The notes below the pieces were generated by a model. That model was not told the origin of the DNA, made no database searches, and saw only the letters and a program-made list of their open reading frames with translations. A stretch of 64,000 nt of DNA from Archangium violaceum Cb vi76 (GTDB taxonomy: Bacteria; Myxococcota; Myxococcia; Myxococcales; Myxococcaceae), in contig NZ_JPMI01000289.1 of the NCBI RefSeq assembly GCF_000733295.1, positions 1 to 64,000 on the forward strand. The letters are read 5' to 3'. A program made the position numbers and the translations under genes. Of the stretch, positions 37,201 to 46,034 are shown piece by piece (within the stretch, counting starts at the first letter, position 1; each line of letters begins with the position of its first letter).

Positions 37201-37962
37201 TTCGTGGACGCTCTCGCGGTGCACCGGCGCTCCCTGGGACTGCCGGCGCTGACCATCAACTGGGGCGCGTGGCGCGAGGTCGGGATGGCGGCCGCCGTCG
37301 GCGAGCGTCGCGAGGCGCAGTGGCACGCCGAGGGGATCGAGCAGATGGAAACGCAGCAGGCCCTCGACGCCTTTGCCCACAGCGTCTCCTTCGACGAACC
37401 GCAGCTCGCGATCATCGCCATTGATCGGCCGCGCTTCCTCGCGCAACACCGCCGAGGCGCGGTTGCCCGGTTCCTCGAGGTGCTCCGTGCCGCGCCGGGA
37501 GGGCGCTCGCCGGCCGCCACCGCCAACCCGTCCGTGCGCAGGGCGCTGGCCACGGCGGGGAGTCCCGCCGCGCGCCGGCGCCTCCTCGAAGACCACCTCG
37601 AGCGAATGCTCGCCGAGTTGCTCGGCCTGCCCGCCGGAACGCGCATCGATCCACGCAAGGGCTTCTTCAACATGGGACTGGATTCGCTGCTATCCGTGGA
37701 GCTGCGCAATCGACTCCAGGCCGACCTCGATCGCGAGCTGCCGTCGACCTTGACGTTCCGCTTCCCGACGCCGTTGGCCCTGCTCGACTTCCTCTGCGGC
37801 GAGCCTCAGCCCGAGGTCCCGGTGCGCCCGGAGCAGCCCGCGGCGGCCAGCGCCGATACCGCGCGCAACGCGGAGATCGATGAGATCGAGGCGCTTTCGG
37901 CCGATGAGCTGGAGGCGCTGATCAACGACAACTTCGACACCGTCAGCCGGGGGCGGCGATGA
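31201..37962 (+). CDS. gphI: Modular PKS, module 6 (KS-AT-DH-MT-KR-ACP)
   Basis: The GTG start at 31201 follows a GAGGG site at 31189-31193; the 15-bp gap before it is the only non-overlapping junction in the PKS series. Domains: docking helix 1-33, KS (Cys210), AT (Ser657, specificity motif RAFH), DH (926-1200; intact HxxxGxxxxP starting at His958 and a conserved Asp1125), C-MT (LEIGAGTGG near 1440), KR (1848-2070; TGGQRGIG, and a normal Tyr in GLSSYVTAN), ACP (Ser2162). The acidic C-terminus resembles the docking tails of the earlier synthases. The DH looks active by motif, so the unit could be an alkene; in a gephyronic-type product a hydroxyl that can be O-methylated would be expected here, so DH activity is open. 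Confidence 0.87.
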   Translation: MSTGKADATARALEALTRARLRIEELERERRREPIAIVSMACRYPGGVEDPEAYWSLLNAGADATGDIPGERWDVDAFHDPTGARVGSSRTRRGGFLAGDLDAFDADFFGISRREARAMDPQQRLLLEVAWEALERAGQPPRRAEGRSIGVYVGVATHDFADLVRPGTPRPGADFVGAFEMTGAATYAAAGRISYTLGLTGPSLVVDTACSSSLVAVHLAVQALRNGECEAALAGGVNCILGPEGFVALSQANMLAADGRCKSFDASADGMGRGEGCGLVLLQRLGDARRSGAPILGLILGSAVNQDGPSGGFTVPSGRAQRAVLRAAAEDARVSATDIDYVEAHGTGTPLGDPIELGALEAIFGEGRPADRPLLVGSAKANLAHLEGAAGIAGLMRAALAIGRGVVPPHRMTGSRTERFDWAASHLELPGTARPWPSRGPGSSPLAGVSAFGAGGTNVHVILGAAPPVEEAPAEVWTGRVRPILPLSARDPRGLRALAARWAAVAARQEIGAPDLCVTAGRRALPAGVRAVVHGDDPSALRAGLEALARESSADAGTVSAPPTLALLFTGQGGIARGLGRNLFEQEPRFREIIQRCEAVLEPLLPMSLTRWLCDPSHDGGRSSQELLQPALFSFEVALFEVWRAWGIEAGAVMGHSLGEYAAAYAAGMASLEDLLVFVAQRGRLMETQVPGRMVALLAERERVVEHLPASVSIAADHGSSGVVISGAEADVAKALGRLGEAIPGLRHRDLGVDRAFHSAHAEPILPGLREAAGRVDWRAPRLRLVSGLTGDWAGEAVREPAYWARHARETVRFGAGLDTLRAAGFTHFLEIGPGVTLSALAADRGVPGRAVASLGAGADLAGMHAALSALYAAGVDVDWPAIQRGLRGRQVPSLPTRPWQRVSLGRPVPPPRRSATATPVAPATHPLLGERLLLPDSAQLRFATVVSPREPSFVAGHKVAGRTVFPAAGHVALILAALAEASPGRDAMGIAELIIERPLIFPDDGSDDSRPLQVVVEPAGDTRSVAIHVHETEGWRVLCRASEAPVRAAGTLRPWDGNAESVEGVRRVALDRLAAQAMAAGLEPGPAFGAIAALWAGEDRAFGLLSPQPGCINGPYRVSPILFDAVIHVLAASLDASRDGEPPGPHGSWMQAGFARAFVHGAPSARLWVRAVVRERGERVVRADLIVAGDDGRAWLEVEGLQLRRAAVGAVAAQPWHDWLYAARWRPDPAAGSGGLGVSPTTLRDAAGHAAEDWYDAPTLAGYGRALATLDVLAADYVHRALHALGWRPQRGNRIAADSLAVALDVVPGQRRAFAQLLCVLAAHSALLRRDEAGPAGSWIVASEFESPKSLDVLRSSAAELRRGSPQIDAELTMLERCGEQLADILRGRTDPLKLLFPGNDTSLATRIYTESPGSLTMNALARRAMVELLSRLPPERGLRVLEIGAGTGGTTASLLPVLKGTRVRYTFTDVGPVFLAKARERFAAYDFVEYAVLDIENDPCAQGFTAGDYDVVIAANVLHATRDLDVTLTGVRRLLAPGGMLFLIEGSEPIAWIDLSFGLTAGWWLFTDVDTRGSYPLISGTRWIEQLRRHGFADASDLTRAPGITHDPVLSRSALIAAEADGVDPRATVEHGHRWMLFLDDDPAHEGLRSRLEAHGERCVVVRAGGAPRRDDERALGFDPADPADAGVRLDGVLAALEREGGVDRVLFAWTAGDDANSEAAIRRCAALLHLTQALLRARASRPIRLFVLTRAAQAVAAGEPVEPMMAPVWGLVRNVALEHPELGAHLVDVDREAASEPALAALLARASERLPEEAVAVRGGRMHVMRLELLPPAASERTFHLRERGWILITGGQRGIGWEVARFLAGAGHRHLALLGRSAPEPAVAEEIESLRRSGTDVRVLAADVANEVELASALDALRRDGPPIRAVIHSAGVFRDHLLRDQHWSVFEQVLAPKVAGSWNLHRLTRGDPLEHFICFSSGSSLIGATGLSSYVTANAFVDALAVHRRSLGLPALTINWGAWREVGMAAAVGERREAQWHAEGIEQMETQQALDAFAHSVSFDEPQLAIIAIDRPRFLAQHRRGAVARFLEVLRAAPGGRSPAATANPSVRRALATAGSPAARRRLLEDHLERMLAELLGLPAGTRIDPRKGFFNMGLDSLLSVELRNRLQADLDRELPSTLTFRFPTPLALLDFLCGEPQPEVPVRPEQPAAASADTARNAEIDEIEALSADELEALINDNFDTVSRGRR

Positions 37963-40900
37963 GCGATCGGACGGACCCGGCGCTCGACCGCCTCGATCCG
38001 CTGCAGCGCGCCGCGTACACCATCAAGCGCATGCGCGCCGAGCTCGACGCCCGCGAGCGCGAGCGCAGCGAGCCCATCGCGATCGTCGGCATCGGTTGCC
38101 GCTTCCCCGGAGCGCCCGATCCCGACGCCTACGCGCGCCTGCTCGACGAGGGCCGCGATGCCACCCGCGAGGTGCCGGCCGATCGCTGGGACGTCGACGC
38201 CTACTACGATCCGGATCCGGACGCCCCCGGGAAGATCTACACGCGCCGCGGCGGTTTCCTGGACTCCGTCGACGGCTTCGATCCAGCGTTCTTCGGTATC
38301 TCACCGCGCGAGGCGCGGGCGATGGATCCGCAGCAGCGGCTCCTGCTCGAGGTCTGCTGGGAGGCGCTCGAGCACGCCGGCCTCGCGCCGAGCCGGATGC
38401 GCGAGCGTCCTGTCGGGGTCTTCGTCGGCATCGGGCAGAACGACTATGCACGGATCAAGCTGCTGCGCGGGGACTCCCATCTGGAGCTCCATGACGGCAC
38501 GGGCAACGGGTTGAGCTTCGCCGCGGGCCGGATCTCGTACGTGCTCGGACTCCGTGGCCCCTGCCTCGCCGTCGACACGGCTTGTTCCTCGTCACTGGTC
38601 GCGGTCCACCTCGCGTGCCAGAGCCTGCGCAACCGCGAGTGCGACACGGCGCTCGCGGGAGGTGTGCAGCTGAGTCTGCTCCCGGAGACCAGCGTGTTCC
38701 TCGCGCGCGCCCGGGCGCTGGCGCCCGACGGCCGGTGCAAGGCCTTCGACGCGTCCGCGGACGGCTTCTCCCGCGGCGAGGGCTGCGGGGTCCTGGTCCT
38801 CCGCCGGCTCTCCGACGCGCAGGCTGCTGGCGATCGCATCATCGCGTTGGTGCGCGCCTCGGTCGTCAACCACGACGGACCCAGCAGCGCCTTCACCGTC
38901 CCGAGCCAGGCCGCGCAGGTGCAGCTCCTGCGGGACGCGCTCGCCGCGGGGCGCCTCGGCGTCGACGATATCGATTACCTCGAAGCGCACGGGACTGGCA
39001 CCCGCCTCGGAGATCCCATCGAGCTGGGGGCGCTCGCCGAGGTGTTCGCCGGCCGCGGCTCGCCGCTCCCGATCGGCTCGGTCAAGACCAACTTCGGTCA
39101 CCTCGAGGCCGCCGCTGGCGTCGCCGGTTTGATCAAGGCCGCGCTCGCGCTGAACCAGGACGCGATCCCGCCCCAGCTTCACTTCCGCCATCCGACGCCG
39201 CTCGTCGACTGGTCCCGCCTCCCTCTCGAGGTCGTGGCGGCGCGCCGCACCTGGCCGCGGCTCGAGCGGCCGCGCCGGGCCGGTGTCAGCTCGTTCGGCA
39301 TGAGCGGGACCAACGCCCACGTCATCGTCGAGCAACCCCCCGCAGCGCCGGCCCGGGTTCACGCGGAGCCGCTCGTGCCGGCACCGCGGATCCTGACCGT
39401 CTCCGCGCGGGCGCCCGAGGCGCTCGTGGAACTGGCGCACGCCCATGCCCGCGGTCTCCGTACGCTTGAGGACGCCGCGCAACTCGCCGACTGGTGCGAC
39501 ACGGCCAACGTCGGTCGCGATCACGGGAACTCGCGCCTCGCCGTCATCGGCGGCTCACCCGCGGCGCTCGCGGACGCCCTCGAGGCCTTCGCCGCCAACG
39601 GGAGGGGCCGTCCCGGCGAGCTCGAGGCCGCCCACCTCGACATCCCACGGCCGCCCGAGCTCGTCTTCATGTTCACCGGCCAGGGCGCGGCATGGCCGGG
39701 CATGGGGCAGGCGCTGTACCGTCGCTTCCCGCGCTTCCGTGCGGCGCTCGAGCGCTGCGCGGCGGTCCTCGATCCTCTCCTCGAGCGCCCGTTGATCGCG
39801 GGTCTCCTCGAGACCGACGCGTCCCGCTCGCCGCTCGCCGGCACCGCCTTCGCCCAGCCCGCGATCGCCGCCTTCGAATACGCCGCGTTCGAGCTGTGGT
39901 CCTCGTTGGGGGTGAGCCCGAGCGTCGTCGTGGGCCACAGCCTCGGAGAGTTCGTCGCCGCCCACGTCGCGGGAGTGCTGGAGCTCGACGACATGCTGCG
40001 CCTCGTCGCCGAGCGGGCCCGGCTGATGCAGGCGCTGCCGGGCGATGGGATCATGGTCTCGCTGCCACTCCCGCCCGATGCCGTCGAGCCCGCCGTCGAG
40101 CGCCTCTCGCGGCAGGGGAGGGCGATCTCCATCGCGGCCTTCAACGGACCCGCGTCGGTCGTCGTCTCCGGCGAGCGCGCCGCGGTCGAGGAGCTCCTCG
40201 GCGCGCTGGGCCCATTGGCGGAGCAGCGCCGCTTCCTGGCGGTCTCGCATGCCTTCCATTCCCCGCTGATGGCGCCGATGCTCGACGACTTCGAACGCGC
40301 CGTGGCGCGAGTCAAGCTGCAGCCGCCGCGCATCCCGATCGTCTCCAGCGTCACGGGGGAGGGGGGCGAGCTCGCCATGACGCGGCCGCGCTACTGGGCC
40401 GAGCAGATCCTCCGCCCGGTCCGCTTCCACGCCGCCCTCGCGTCGCTGATCGCGAGCGGCCAACGCGCGTTCGTCGAGCTGGGGCCGCAACCCCACCTCT
40501 CGGCCATTGGGCGTCAGGGCTTCGATGAGCCCTCGCTGCGCTGGCTGGCGACGGCGGTTCTCGGTGACGATGAGGGGCGCTCCCCGCTGGCGTCGCTGGC
40601 CGCGCTCTACACCCTCGGTGTCGAGATCGACTGGGCCGCGCTGGCTCGACGAGAAGGGAGCGTGGGGCGCCGCGTGGTGCTTCCGAGCTATCCATGGCAA
40701 CGCCGTCGGCACTGGGTCGAGGTGCCCGCCGGGGCTCGTCCCGAGCCGCGCGCCGCCGAGCCGCGTGTCGCCGAGCCGCCCCCGCCGTCCGCGACCGGTC
40801 TCGCCCTGCGATGGGAGGCCTGTGCGCGCCCCGATGCGCCGCCGCGTCCCCGTAGCTGGATCGTCGTCGGGCCGCAATCGCTCGCCGAGCCGCTCGCGGC

Positions 40901-43388
40901 GGCGCTGCCCGGAGCGGCGATCGTGGTGCCCGACGTTCTCCCCGACGATGCGGTCGTCGCCGCCCTGGGGGGAGATGCCTCCTCCGCGCGCGATCGTGGC
41001 CTGCTGATCCTCACGGCCCTCGATGAGCGTCTCGCTGGCGCGGAGGTCGAGGCGCTGCCTTCCGCCGTGCTCCGGTGGACCCGGGTGGCGCTCGCGTCGC
41101 CGCACGTCTCGCGCCTGGTCTTCGTTACCGCCGCTGCCCAGGATCCGGCCGCGGACACGGGCCCGTCCTCCGCCAGCGTGCGCCCGGCGGCGGCGACGCT
41201 GTGGGGGCTCGGTCGCAGCATCGCCCAGGAGCGGCCGGAGCTCGGCATGCTGCTCGTCGACCTCGACCCGGCCACGCCGGGCGATCACGTCGGCTCACTG
41301 CTCGCCTGCCTCGCCCTCGCCGACCATCACGACGAGACGGAACTGGGTGCGCGCGCGGGCCGGCTGTACCGTGCCCGGCTCGAAGCCCGCGCACTTCCGG
41401 CGATCCCGTCGACCCCGTCCGGGCTCCACCCCGGAGGCTTGTATGTGATCACCGGCGGCCTCGGTGGCATCGGCCTCCACCTCGCGCGGTGGCTCGGACG
41501 CCGCGGAGCCGGCGCGGTCGTGCTCTGCGGCCGGCGCACCCTGGACGCAGACGGGCGCCGCACCCTCGAGGAGCTGAGCGCGGCGGGTGTCCCGGCGAGC
41601 TACCGAAGTGTCGACGTCGGTGATGCCGCGGCCGTGTCCGCGCTGTTCGAGGAACTGCGCCGCGGCTCGGAGCCGCTCGCGGGCGTCTTCCACCTGGCCG
41701 GCGTCCTCGCCGACGGGCCGATCGAGACGCTCGACGACGGCGCGATCGCGCGGGTCTTCGCCGCCAAGGTTCGCGGCGCCATCAACCTCGATCTCGCCGC
41801 GAAGGAGGTCGAGCACTTCGTCTGCTTCTCGTCGTTGGCGGGCCTCGTCGGCTCGCCGGGCCAGTCGCCCTACGCCGCCGCCAATGCCTTCCTCGATGCG
41901 TTGTGCCTCGATCGGCGGCGGCGTGGGCTCTCGGCCGTCAGCATCGCCTGGGGGGCGTGGCGAGGCACGGGCATGGCCACGCGGATCGGGGCCTTCAACG
42001 AGGCTCGGCTCCAATCGATGGGGGTCGATGCGCTCGCACCGGAGCCAGCGCTCGCGGCGCTCGACGCGATCCTCGCCCAGGCTCCGGCGCAGCTGGGTGT
42101 TGCCGCGGTCGATTGGGATCGCTTCGCGCACGCCTGGGACGGCGCCGCCTCGATCCCGCGGCTCTACGCCGACCTTGTCGCGCGGCGCGGGCGGGCCGTG
42201 CCCGGGCGGCTCGAACAGTCCCCGAAGGCCGCGCGAGGCCCCATCGATCTGCCCGCGCTCGTCCGGCGGGAGATCGCCGCGATCGCGGGGCTCGACGCCG
42301 CGCGCGTGCCGATGCACCAGCCGCTCCACCTCATTGGCTTCGACTCGCTGATGCACGTCGAGCTGCGCGCGCGCCTCCAGGCCGCCGTCGACGCCCCGAT
42401 CCCGCTGTCGCTCCTCCTCTCGCAGCCCAGCGCCGACACGCTCACGCGAGCACTCGTCGGCCTCGTGCCGGCGGAGGCGTTGCCCGCGCCAGCCGCCGAT
42501 GACCGGGGCCCGGCCGATCCGCCTGAAACGAGGGAGCCGGCCCCGTCACTCGGTGCGCTCGAGCCGCCGCCGCCCGTGCGGCCCCGGCCTCGCGGCGAGA
42601 TCGTCGTGGACCTGCGCGCTGGCGGCGAAGAGGCGCCCTTCTTCTGCGTCCATCCCTGGCTCGGCACCGTTTTCCCGTACGTCGAGCTCGCCCAGCACAT
42701 GCGCGGGCGTCCGTTCTGCGCGCTGCAGTCCGTGGGGCTCCATGCCCCCCCGGATCTCAGCATCGAGGCCATGGCCACGCGCTACCGCTACGCCATCCGG
42801 AAGCGCCAGCCCCGCGGTCCGATCTTCCTCGGTGGCTGGTCCATGGGCGGGCCGGTCGCGTTCGAGCTCGCCTGTCAGCTCCGTGAGCTCGGCGAGCCCG
42901 TCGCGGCGCTCGTGATGATCGATGCGACCAGCCCCGGCCAGCCGCTCGCCCCGTCGCTCTGGGCCGCGTCGAAGTTCATGGTCAAGGTCGCCGCGCCGGA
43001 TCTCTGGCCGTTCGTGATGGACTACTTCCGCCTCGCCCAGTCGCGTGGAGCGGGGAGGGCGGAGAGCCTCTCGCCGATGACCGTGGTCCGCGAGTTCGCC
43101 TCGCTCACCCAGCGCGACTCGGCGTCCCGGCGCATCGTCGAGACCTTCGCCGCCAACAGCAAAGCGCTGCTCCAGTTCAAGCCCCGTGTCTACGACGGAC
43201 CGCTCACCGTGCTGCGGACGCGCGGCGCCTTCCTCGAGGGACAGGACCCGAGCCTGGGCTGGGGGGCCTTGATGGCCAATCCCAATCATCTCGTGGTTCG
43301 AGAGCTCGAGGGCAATCACTTCACCATCCTGCGGCAGCCGCACGTCCATCAGCTCGCCGCGCTCCTCGACGAGCTGTTGTGTGGCTGA
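37959..43388 (+). CDS. gphJ: Modular PKS, module 7 plus thioesterase
   Basis: The ATG at 37959 overlaps the previous stop as ATGA. Docking helix 1-37; KS (Cys209); AT (Ser661, HAFH, malonyl type); KR (1162-1380, TGGLGGIG, normal Tyr in GQSPYAAAN); ACP (Ser1463); and a type I thioesterase (1546-1809) with the triad Ser1628 (GWSMGG), Asp1655 and His1787 (GNHFTI). This is the only extension module without a C-methyltransferase, so C2 of the product should be unmethylated and C3 hydroxylated. The terminal TE marks this as the last synthase; release as a free acid by hydrolysis would fit gephyronic acid, but macrolactone release cannot be excluded from sequence alone. The stop overlaps the P450 start by 8 bp. 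Confidence 0.9.
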   Translation: MSDRTDPALDRLDPLQRAAYTIKRMRAELDARERERSEPIAIVGIGCRFPGAPDPDAYARLLDEGRDATREVPADRWDVDAYYDPDPDAPGKIYTRRGGFLDSVDGFDPAFFGISPREARAMDPQQRLLLEVCWEALEHAGLAPSRMRERPVGVFVGIGQNDYARIKLLRGDSHLELHDGTGNGLSFAAGRISYVLGLRGPCLAVDTACSSSLVAVHLACQSLRNRECDTALAGGVQLSLLPETSVFLARARALAPDGRCKAFDASADGFSRGEGCGVLVLRRLSDAQAAGDRIIALVRASVVNHDGPSSAFTVPSQAAQVQLLRDALAAGRLGVDDIDYLEAHGTGTRLGDPIELGALAEVFAGRGSPLPIGSVKTNFGHLEAAAGVAGLIKAALALNQDAIPPQLHFRHPTPLVDWSRLPLEVVAARRTWPRLERPRRAGVSSFGMSGTNAHVIVEQPPAAPARVHAEPLVPAPRILTVSARAPEALVELAHAHARGLRTLEDAAQLADWCDTANVGRDHGNSRLAVIGGSPAALADALEAFAANGRGRPGELEAAHLDIPRPPELVFMFTGQGAAWPGMGQALYRRFPRFRAALERCAAVLDPLLERPLIAGLLETDASRSPLAGTAFAQPAIAAFEYAAFELWSSLGVSPSVVVGHSLGEFVAAHVAGVLELDDMLRLVAERARLMQALPGDGIMVSLPLPPDAVEPAVERLSRQGRAISIAAFNGPASVVVSGERAAVEELLGALGPLAEQRRFLAVSHAFHSPLMAPMLDDFERAVARVKLQPPRIPIVSSVTGEGGELAMTRPRYWAEQILRPVRFHAALASLIASGQRAFVELGPQPHLSAIGRQGFDEPSLRWLATAVLGDDEGRSPLASLAALYTLGVEIDWAALARREGSVGRRVVLPSYPWQRRRHWVEVPAGARPEPRAAEPRVAEPPPPSATGLALRWEACARPDAPPRPRSWIVVGPQSLAEPLAAALPGAAIVVPDVLPDDAVVAALGGDASSARDRGLLILTALDERLAGAEVEALPSAVLRWTRVALASPHVSRLVFVTAAAQDPAADTGPSSASVRPAAATLWGLGRSIAQERPELGMLLVDLDPATPGDHVGSLLACLALADHHDETELGARAGRLYRARLEARALPAIPSTPSGLHPGGLYVITGGLGGIGLHLARWLGRRGAGAVVLCGRRTLDADGRRTLEELSAAGVPASYRSVDVGDAAAVSALFEELRRGSEPLAGVFHLAGVLADGPIETLDDGAIARVFAAKVRGAINLDLAAKEVEHFVCFSSLAGLVGSPGQSPYAAANAFLDALCLDRRRRGLSAVSIAWGAWRGTGMATRIGAFNEARLQSMGVDALAPEPALAALDAILAQAPAQLGVAAVDWDRFAHAWDGAASIPRLYADLVARRGRAVPGRLEQSPKAARGPIDLPALVRREIAAIAGLDAARVPMHQPLHLIGFDSLMHVELRARLQAAVDAPIPLSLLLSQPSADTLTRALVGLVPAEALPAPAADDRGPADPPETREPAPSLGALEPPPPVRPRPRGEIVVDLRAGGEEAPFFCVHPWLGTVFPYVELAQHMRGRPFCALQSVGLHAPPDLSIEAMATRYRYAIRKRQPRGPIFLGGWSMGGPVAFELACQLRELGEPVAALVMIDATSPGQPLAPSLWAASKFMVKVAAPDLWPFVMDYFRLAQSRGAGRAESLSPMTVVREFASLTQRDSASRRIVETFAANSKALLQFKPRVYDGPLTVLRTRGAFLEGQDPSLGWGALMANPNHLVVRELEGNHFTILRQPHVHQLAALLDELLCG

Positions 43389-44748
43389 TTCAACTCCGTC
43401 TACTATCTCGCGAATGCTCCCCAGGTCGCCGCCGTCTCCGGACCCTCGCCTGATGCGACGAGCGGTGCAGGGCTGGCCGTACGAGTTCCTCCCGGTGATG
43501 GAGGAGATCGTCGCGCGTCACGGGGATGTGGTGCGGATCGCGTTCGGCGTCCCCGTCCGGTACGTGTGTTCACACCCCGATGCCGTCAAGCAGGTGCTGG
43601 TGGACGAGCGCGACAACTTCGTCAAGGCGGGTCCCGACAACGAGGTCATCCGGAGCATCATCGGCTCCGGCCTGCTCACCAGCGACGGCCCTCGCTGGAA
43701 GCGCCTGCGTACCAGTGCGATCCCCCAATTCCGCCCCGCGCAGCTCCAGCTCTACAGCGAAGTCGTGGCGGAGGAGTGCGAGGCGCTGGCCGATCGCTGG
43801 GAGAGGCGCGCGCGCACGGGCGACTCCATCGATGTGTGTCCGGAGATGCTCCGCTTCGCGATCAGCGTGCTCGGGCGGGCGCTGTTCGGGGTTGAGCTCG
43901 GACACCACGTCCATGAGCTCGTGGGCGCGTTCCGGACCATCAACTCCGAGGCCTCGCGCGACCCGACGGTCCCCGTCCTGCCCTTCCTGTGGGGCCAAGG
44001 CCGGGCACGCTATCGCGCGGCGCTGCGGACGATCGACCGCATCTGCGCGGAGATCGCGGACGAGAGCGCCGGCTCTTCCGGCACGCTGCTCGCGGCGCTC
44101 TGCGACGGCCCGGTGAATGCCTCGACCGCGAGGGACCACGTGAAGAACTTCCTCTTCGCTGGCCACGCGACGACGGCGTCGGTGCTGAGTTTCCTGACCT
44201 ACGTGCTCGGCAGCGAGCCCGATGTCGCGCGCCGGGCCACCGCGGAGGTGGACACCGTCCTGGGCGCGCGCCCGGTGCGGTTCGATGATTTGAAGGAGCT
44301 CGACGAGCTGCGGCGCATCTGTCAGGAAACCTTGCGTTGCTATTCGCCCGTCTGGCACATGCCCTACCAGAGCAGGCGGGCGACTGTCATTGGCGGTTAC
44401 AGGATCCCGGCGCGCGCGATTGTCAGCATCAGCCCGTACCTGATGCATCGGCGAGCCGATCTCTGGCCGGATCCGCTGCGGTTCGATCCCGATCGCTTCC
44501 TCCGTGAGAGGGTCCGGGAGCGCTCGCCGTACGTGTACATCCCGTTCGGCATGGGCGCGCGGCGCTGTATCGGAGAGCGCCTGTCGACCATCGAGATCAC
44601 GATGATGCTGGCGGTGTTGTCCAGGCGCTTCGTCGTCGAGTTGCTCGACGATGAGCCGGTGCGATGCATGCCGATCCTGACCTTCAGGCCCGACGATCGC
44701 CTCCGGGTCCGTGTCCGTCCGAGGAGCACAGCCGATGGCCGCACCTGA
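43381..44748 (+). CDS. gphK: Cytochrome P450, post-PKS oxidase
   Basis: A haem-thiolate monooxygenase of 455 residues that shows the full motif set: the I-helix AGHATT, the K-helix ExxR in QETLR, and the haem loop FGMGARRCIG with Cys396 as the axial ligand. It starts at GTG 43381 inside the end of the PKS gene; an in-frame ATG at 43414 would remove 11 residues and is a real alternative because neither start has a strong ribosome site. Co-transcription with the synthase makes it a tailoring enzyme. In gephyronic acid biosynthesis the P450 GphK is credited with epoxidation, and the module 2 alkene is the natural substrate here. Electron donor proteins are not encoded in the window. Confidence 0.88.
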   Translation: MADSTPSTISRMLPRSPPSPDPRLMRRAVQGWPYEFLPVMEEIVARHGDVVRIAFGVPVRYVCSHPDAVKQVLVDERDNFVKAGPDNEVIRSIIGSGLLTSDGPRWKRLRTSAIPQFRPAQLQLYSEVVAEECEALADRWERRARTGDSIDVCPEMLRFAISVLGRALFGVELGHHVHELVGAFRTINSEASRDPTVPVLPFLWGQGRARYRAALRTIDRICAEIADESAGSSGTLLAALCDGPVNASTARDHVKNFLFAGHATTASVLSFLTYVLGSEPDVARRATAEVDTVLGARPVRFDDLKELDELRRICQETLRCYSPVWHMPYQSRRATVIGGYRIPARAIVSISPYLMHRRADLWPDPLRFDPDRFLRERVRERSPYVYIPFGMGARRCIGERLSTIEITMMLAVLSRRFVVELLDDEPVRCMPILTFRPDDRLRVRVRPRSTADGRT

Positions 44749-45985
44749 CGGGCGTGCGGTCATCATCGGCGGCGGCATCGCGGGCCTTCTCGCGGCGCAC
44801 CTGCTCGCACGTCGCGGCTGGACCGTGACGCTGCTGGAGCGCGATCGCGTGCCTCCGGGCACCGCCTACCGTGTCGGCATCCCCCAATCGCGCCACATCC
44901 ACCGCTTGCTGATGCGCGGTCTCTCCGTGCTCGAGGCCCGGTTCTCGGGGATCGGCGCCGAGCTCGAAGGGGAGGGCGCGCTCCAGCTCGACCTCGCCCG
45001 CGATGTGGCGACCCATGGCGCCAGGGGCTGGCTGCCGCGCTTCTCATCGGGACTGACCAGCCTGTTCTGCAGCCGCGAGATGTTGTCCGCCGTGCTCCGC
45101 CGGCGGGCGCTCGCCGACGGGGCGGTCACCGTGCGAGAGGGCTGCCGCGTGCGCGGGCTCGTCCTCGATGGCGAGCGTCGGCGCGTGCGGGGCGTCATCA
45201 CCGACACCGAGGGCGTGCGGTTGGATGCGGAGCTCGTCATCGACGCCAGCGGTCGCGCCTCGAAGCTCCCGCAGTGGTTGCGCGACGCCGGTCTCACACC
45301 GCCGCGCGAGAGCTGCGTCGATGAGCAACTCGGCTACGCCAGCCGTTACTACCGCCCGAGCCGCGAGGCCGCGCGCAGCTGGGATGCGCTGTACATCTCC
45401 GACGTACCGCCCGCGTTACCGCGCAGTGGAGGCATCTTCCCGATCGAAGGCGGTCTGTGGCACGTGACGCTGGCCGGGTACCGTGGAGATTGTCCCCCCA
45501 CCGACGCGGAGGGTTTCGACGGGTTCGCGAAGAGTCTCGCGTCGCCGCTGCTGTACGAGCACCTGCGGCGGGCCACGCCGTGCTCGCCCATCTACGGCTC
45601 GCGCAAACTGCTGAATCGCTGGCTGCACTACGAAGAGCTCGATGACCTGCCGGACGGATTGCTCGTGATGGGCGACGCGCTCTGCACGTTCAACCCCGTG
45701 CACGGGCAGGGGATGACGACGGCGCTGCTGGTCGCGGATCGCCTCTCGGACGTGGCGCCCGGAGCGGGCTGGACCCGGCGGTTCATGCGGTCCGTCGCGC
45801 CGCTGCTCGAGCGGCCCTGGTTGCTTGCCACGGCCGGGGCATCCGAGAAGGACGTGGAGAGCCGGGGGCCGCGCGGGAGCACGCTGCGACGACAGTTGCT
45901 GACGCTCGAGATGCAGGCGATGGGGAGCTACCTGCACGTGCCGGCCGTGTATCGGCGGTACCTGCGCATCGCGCACCTGTCCTGA
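44735..45985 (+). CDS. FAD-dependent oxidoreductase/monooxygenase
   Basis: A 416-residue flavoprotein with the dinucleotide-binding fingerprint GGGIAG followed by ERD near residue 35, and a second FAD motif GDALCTFNPVHGQG, typical of the PHBH-like hydroxylase/halogenase superfamily. The tryptophan-halogenase WxWxIP motif is not seen. The ATG at 44735 is preferred over an in-frame GTG at 44711 because GAGGAG lies eight bases upstream of it; it then overlaps the P450 gene by 14 bp. As the last gene of the PKS operon it is probably a tailoring enzyme (hydroxylation, epoxidation or desaturation of the polyketide), but the exact step is not readable. The downstream gene is convergent, so this marks the right border of the cluster. 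Confidence 0.8.
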   Translation: MAAPDGRAVIIGGGIAGLLAAHLLARRGWTVTLLERDRVPPGTAYRVGIPQSRHIHRLLMRGLSVLEARFSGIGAELEGEGALQLDLARDVATHGARGWLPRFSSGLTSLFCSREMLSAVLRRRALADGAVTVREGCRVRGLVLDGERRRVRGVITDTEGVRLDAELVIDASGRASKLPQWLRDAGLTPPRESCVDEQLGYASRYYRPSREAARSWDALYISDVPPALPRSGGIFPIEGGLWHVTLAGYRGDCPPTDAEGFDGFAKSLASPLLYEHLRRATPCSPIYGSRKLLNRWLHYEELDDLPDGLLVMGDALCTFNPVHGQGMTTALLVADRLSDVAPGAGWTRRFMRSVAPLLERPWLLATAGASEKDVESRGPRGSTLRRQLLTLEMQAMGSYLHVPAVYRRYLRIAHLS

Positions 45986-46034
45986 GCTGCCCGGCGCGCA
46001 CCGTCAATGCCCGGTTCGGGGCTTGCCTCCCACC

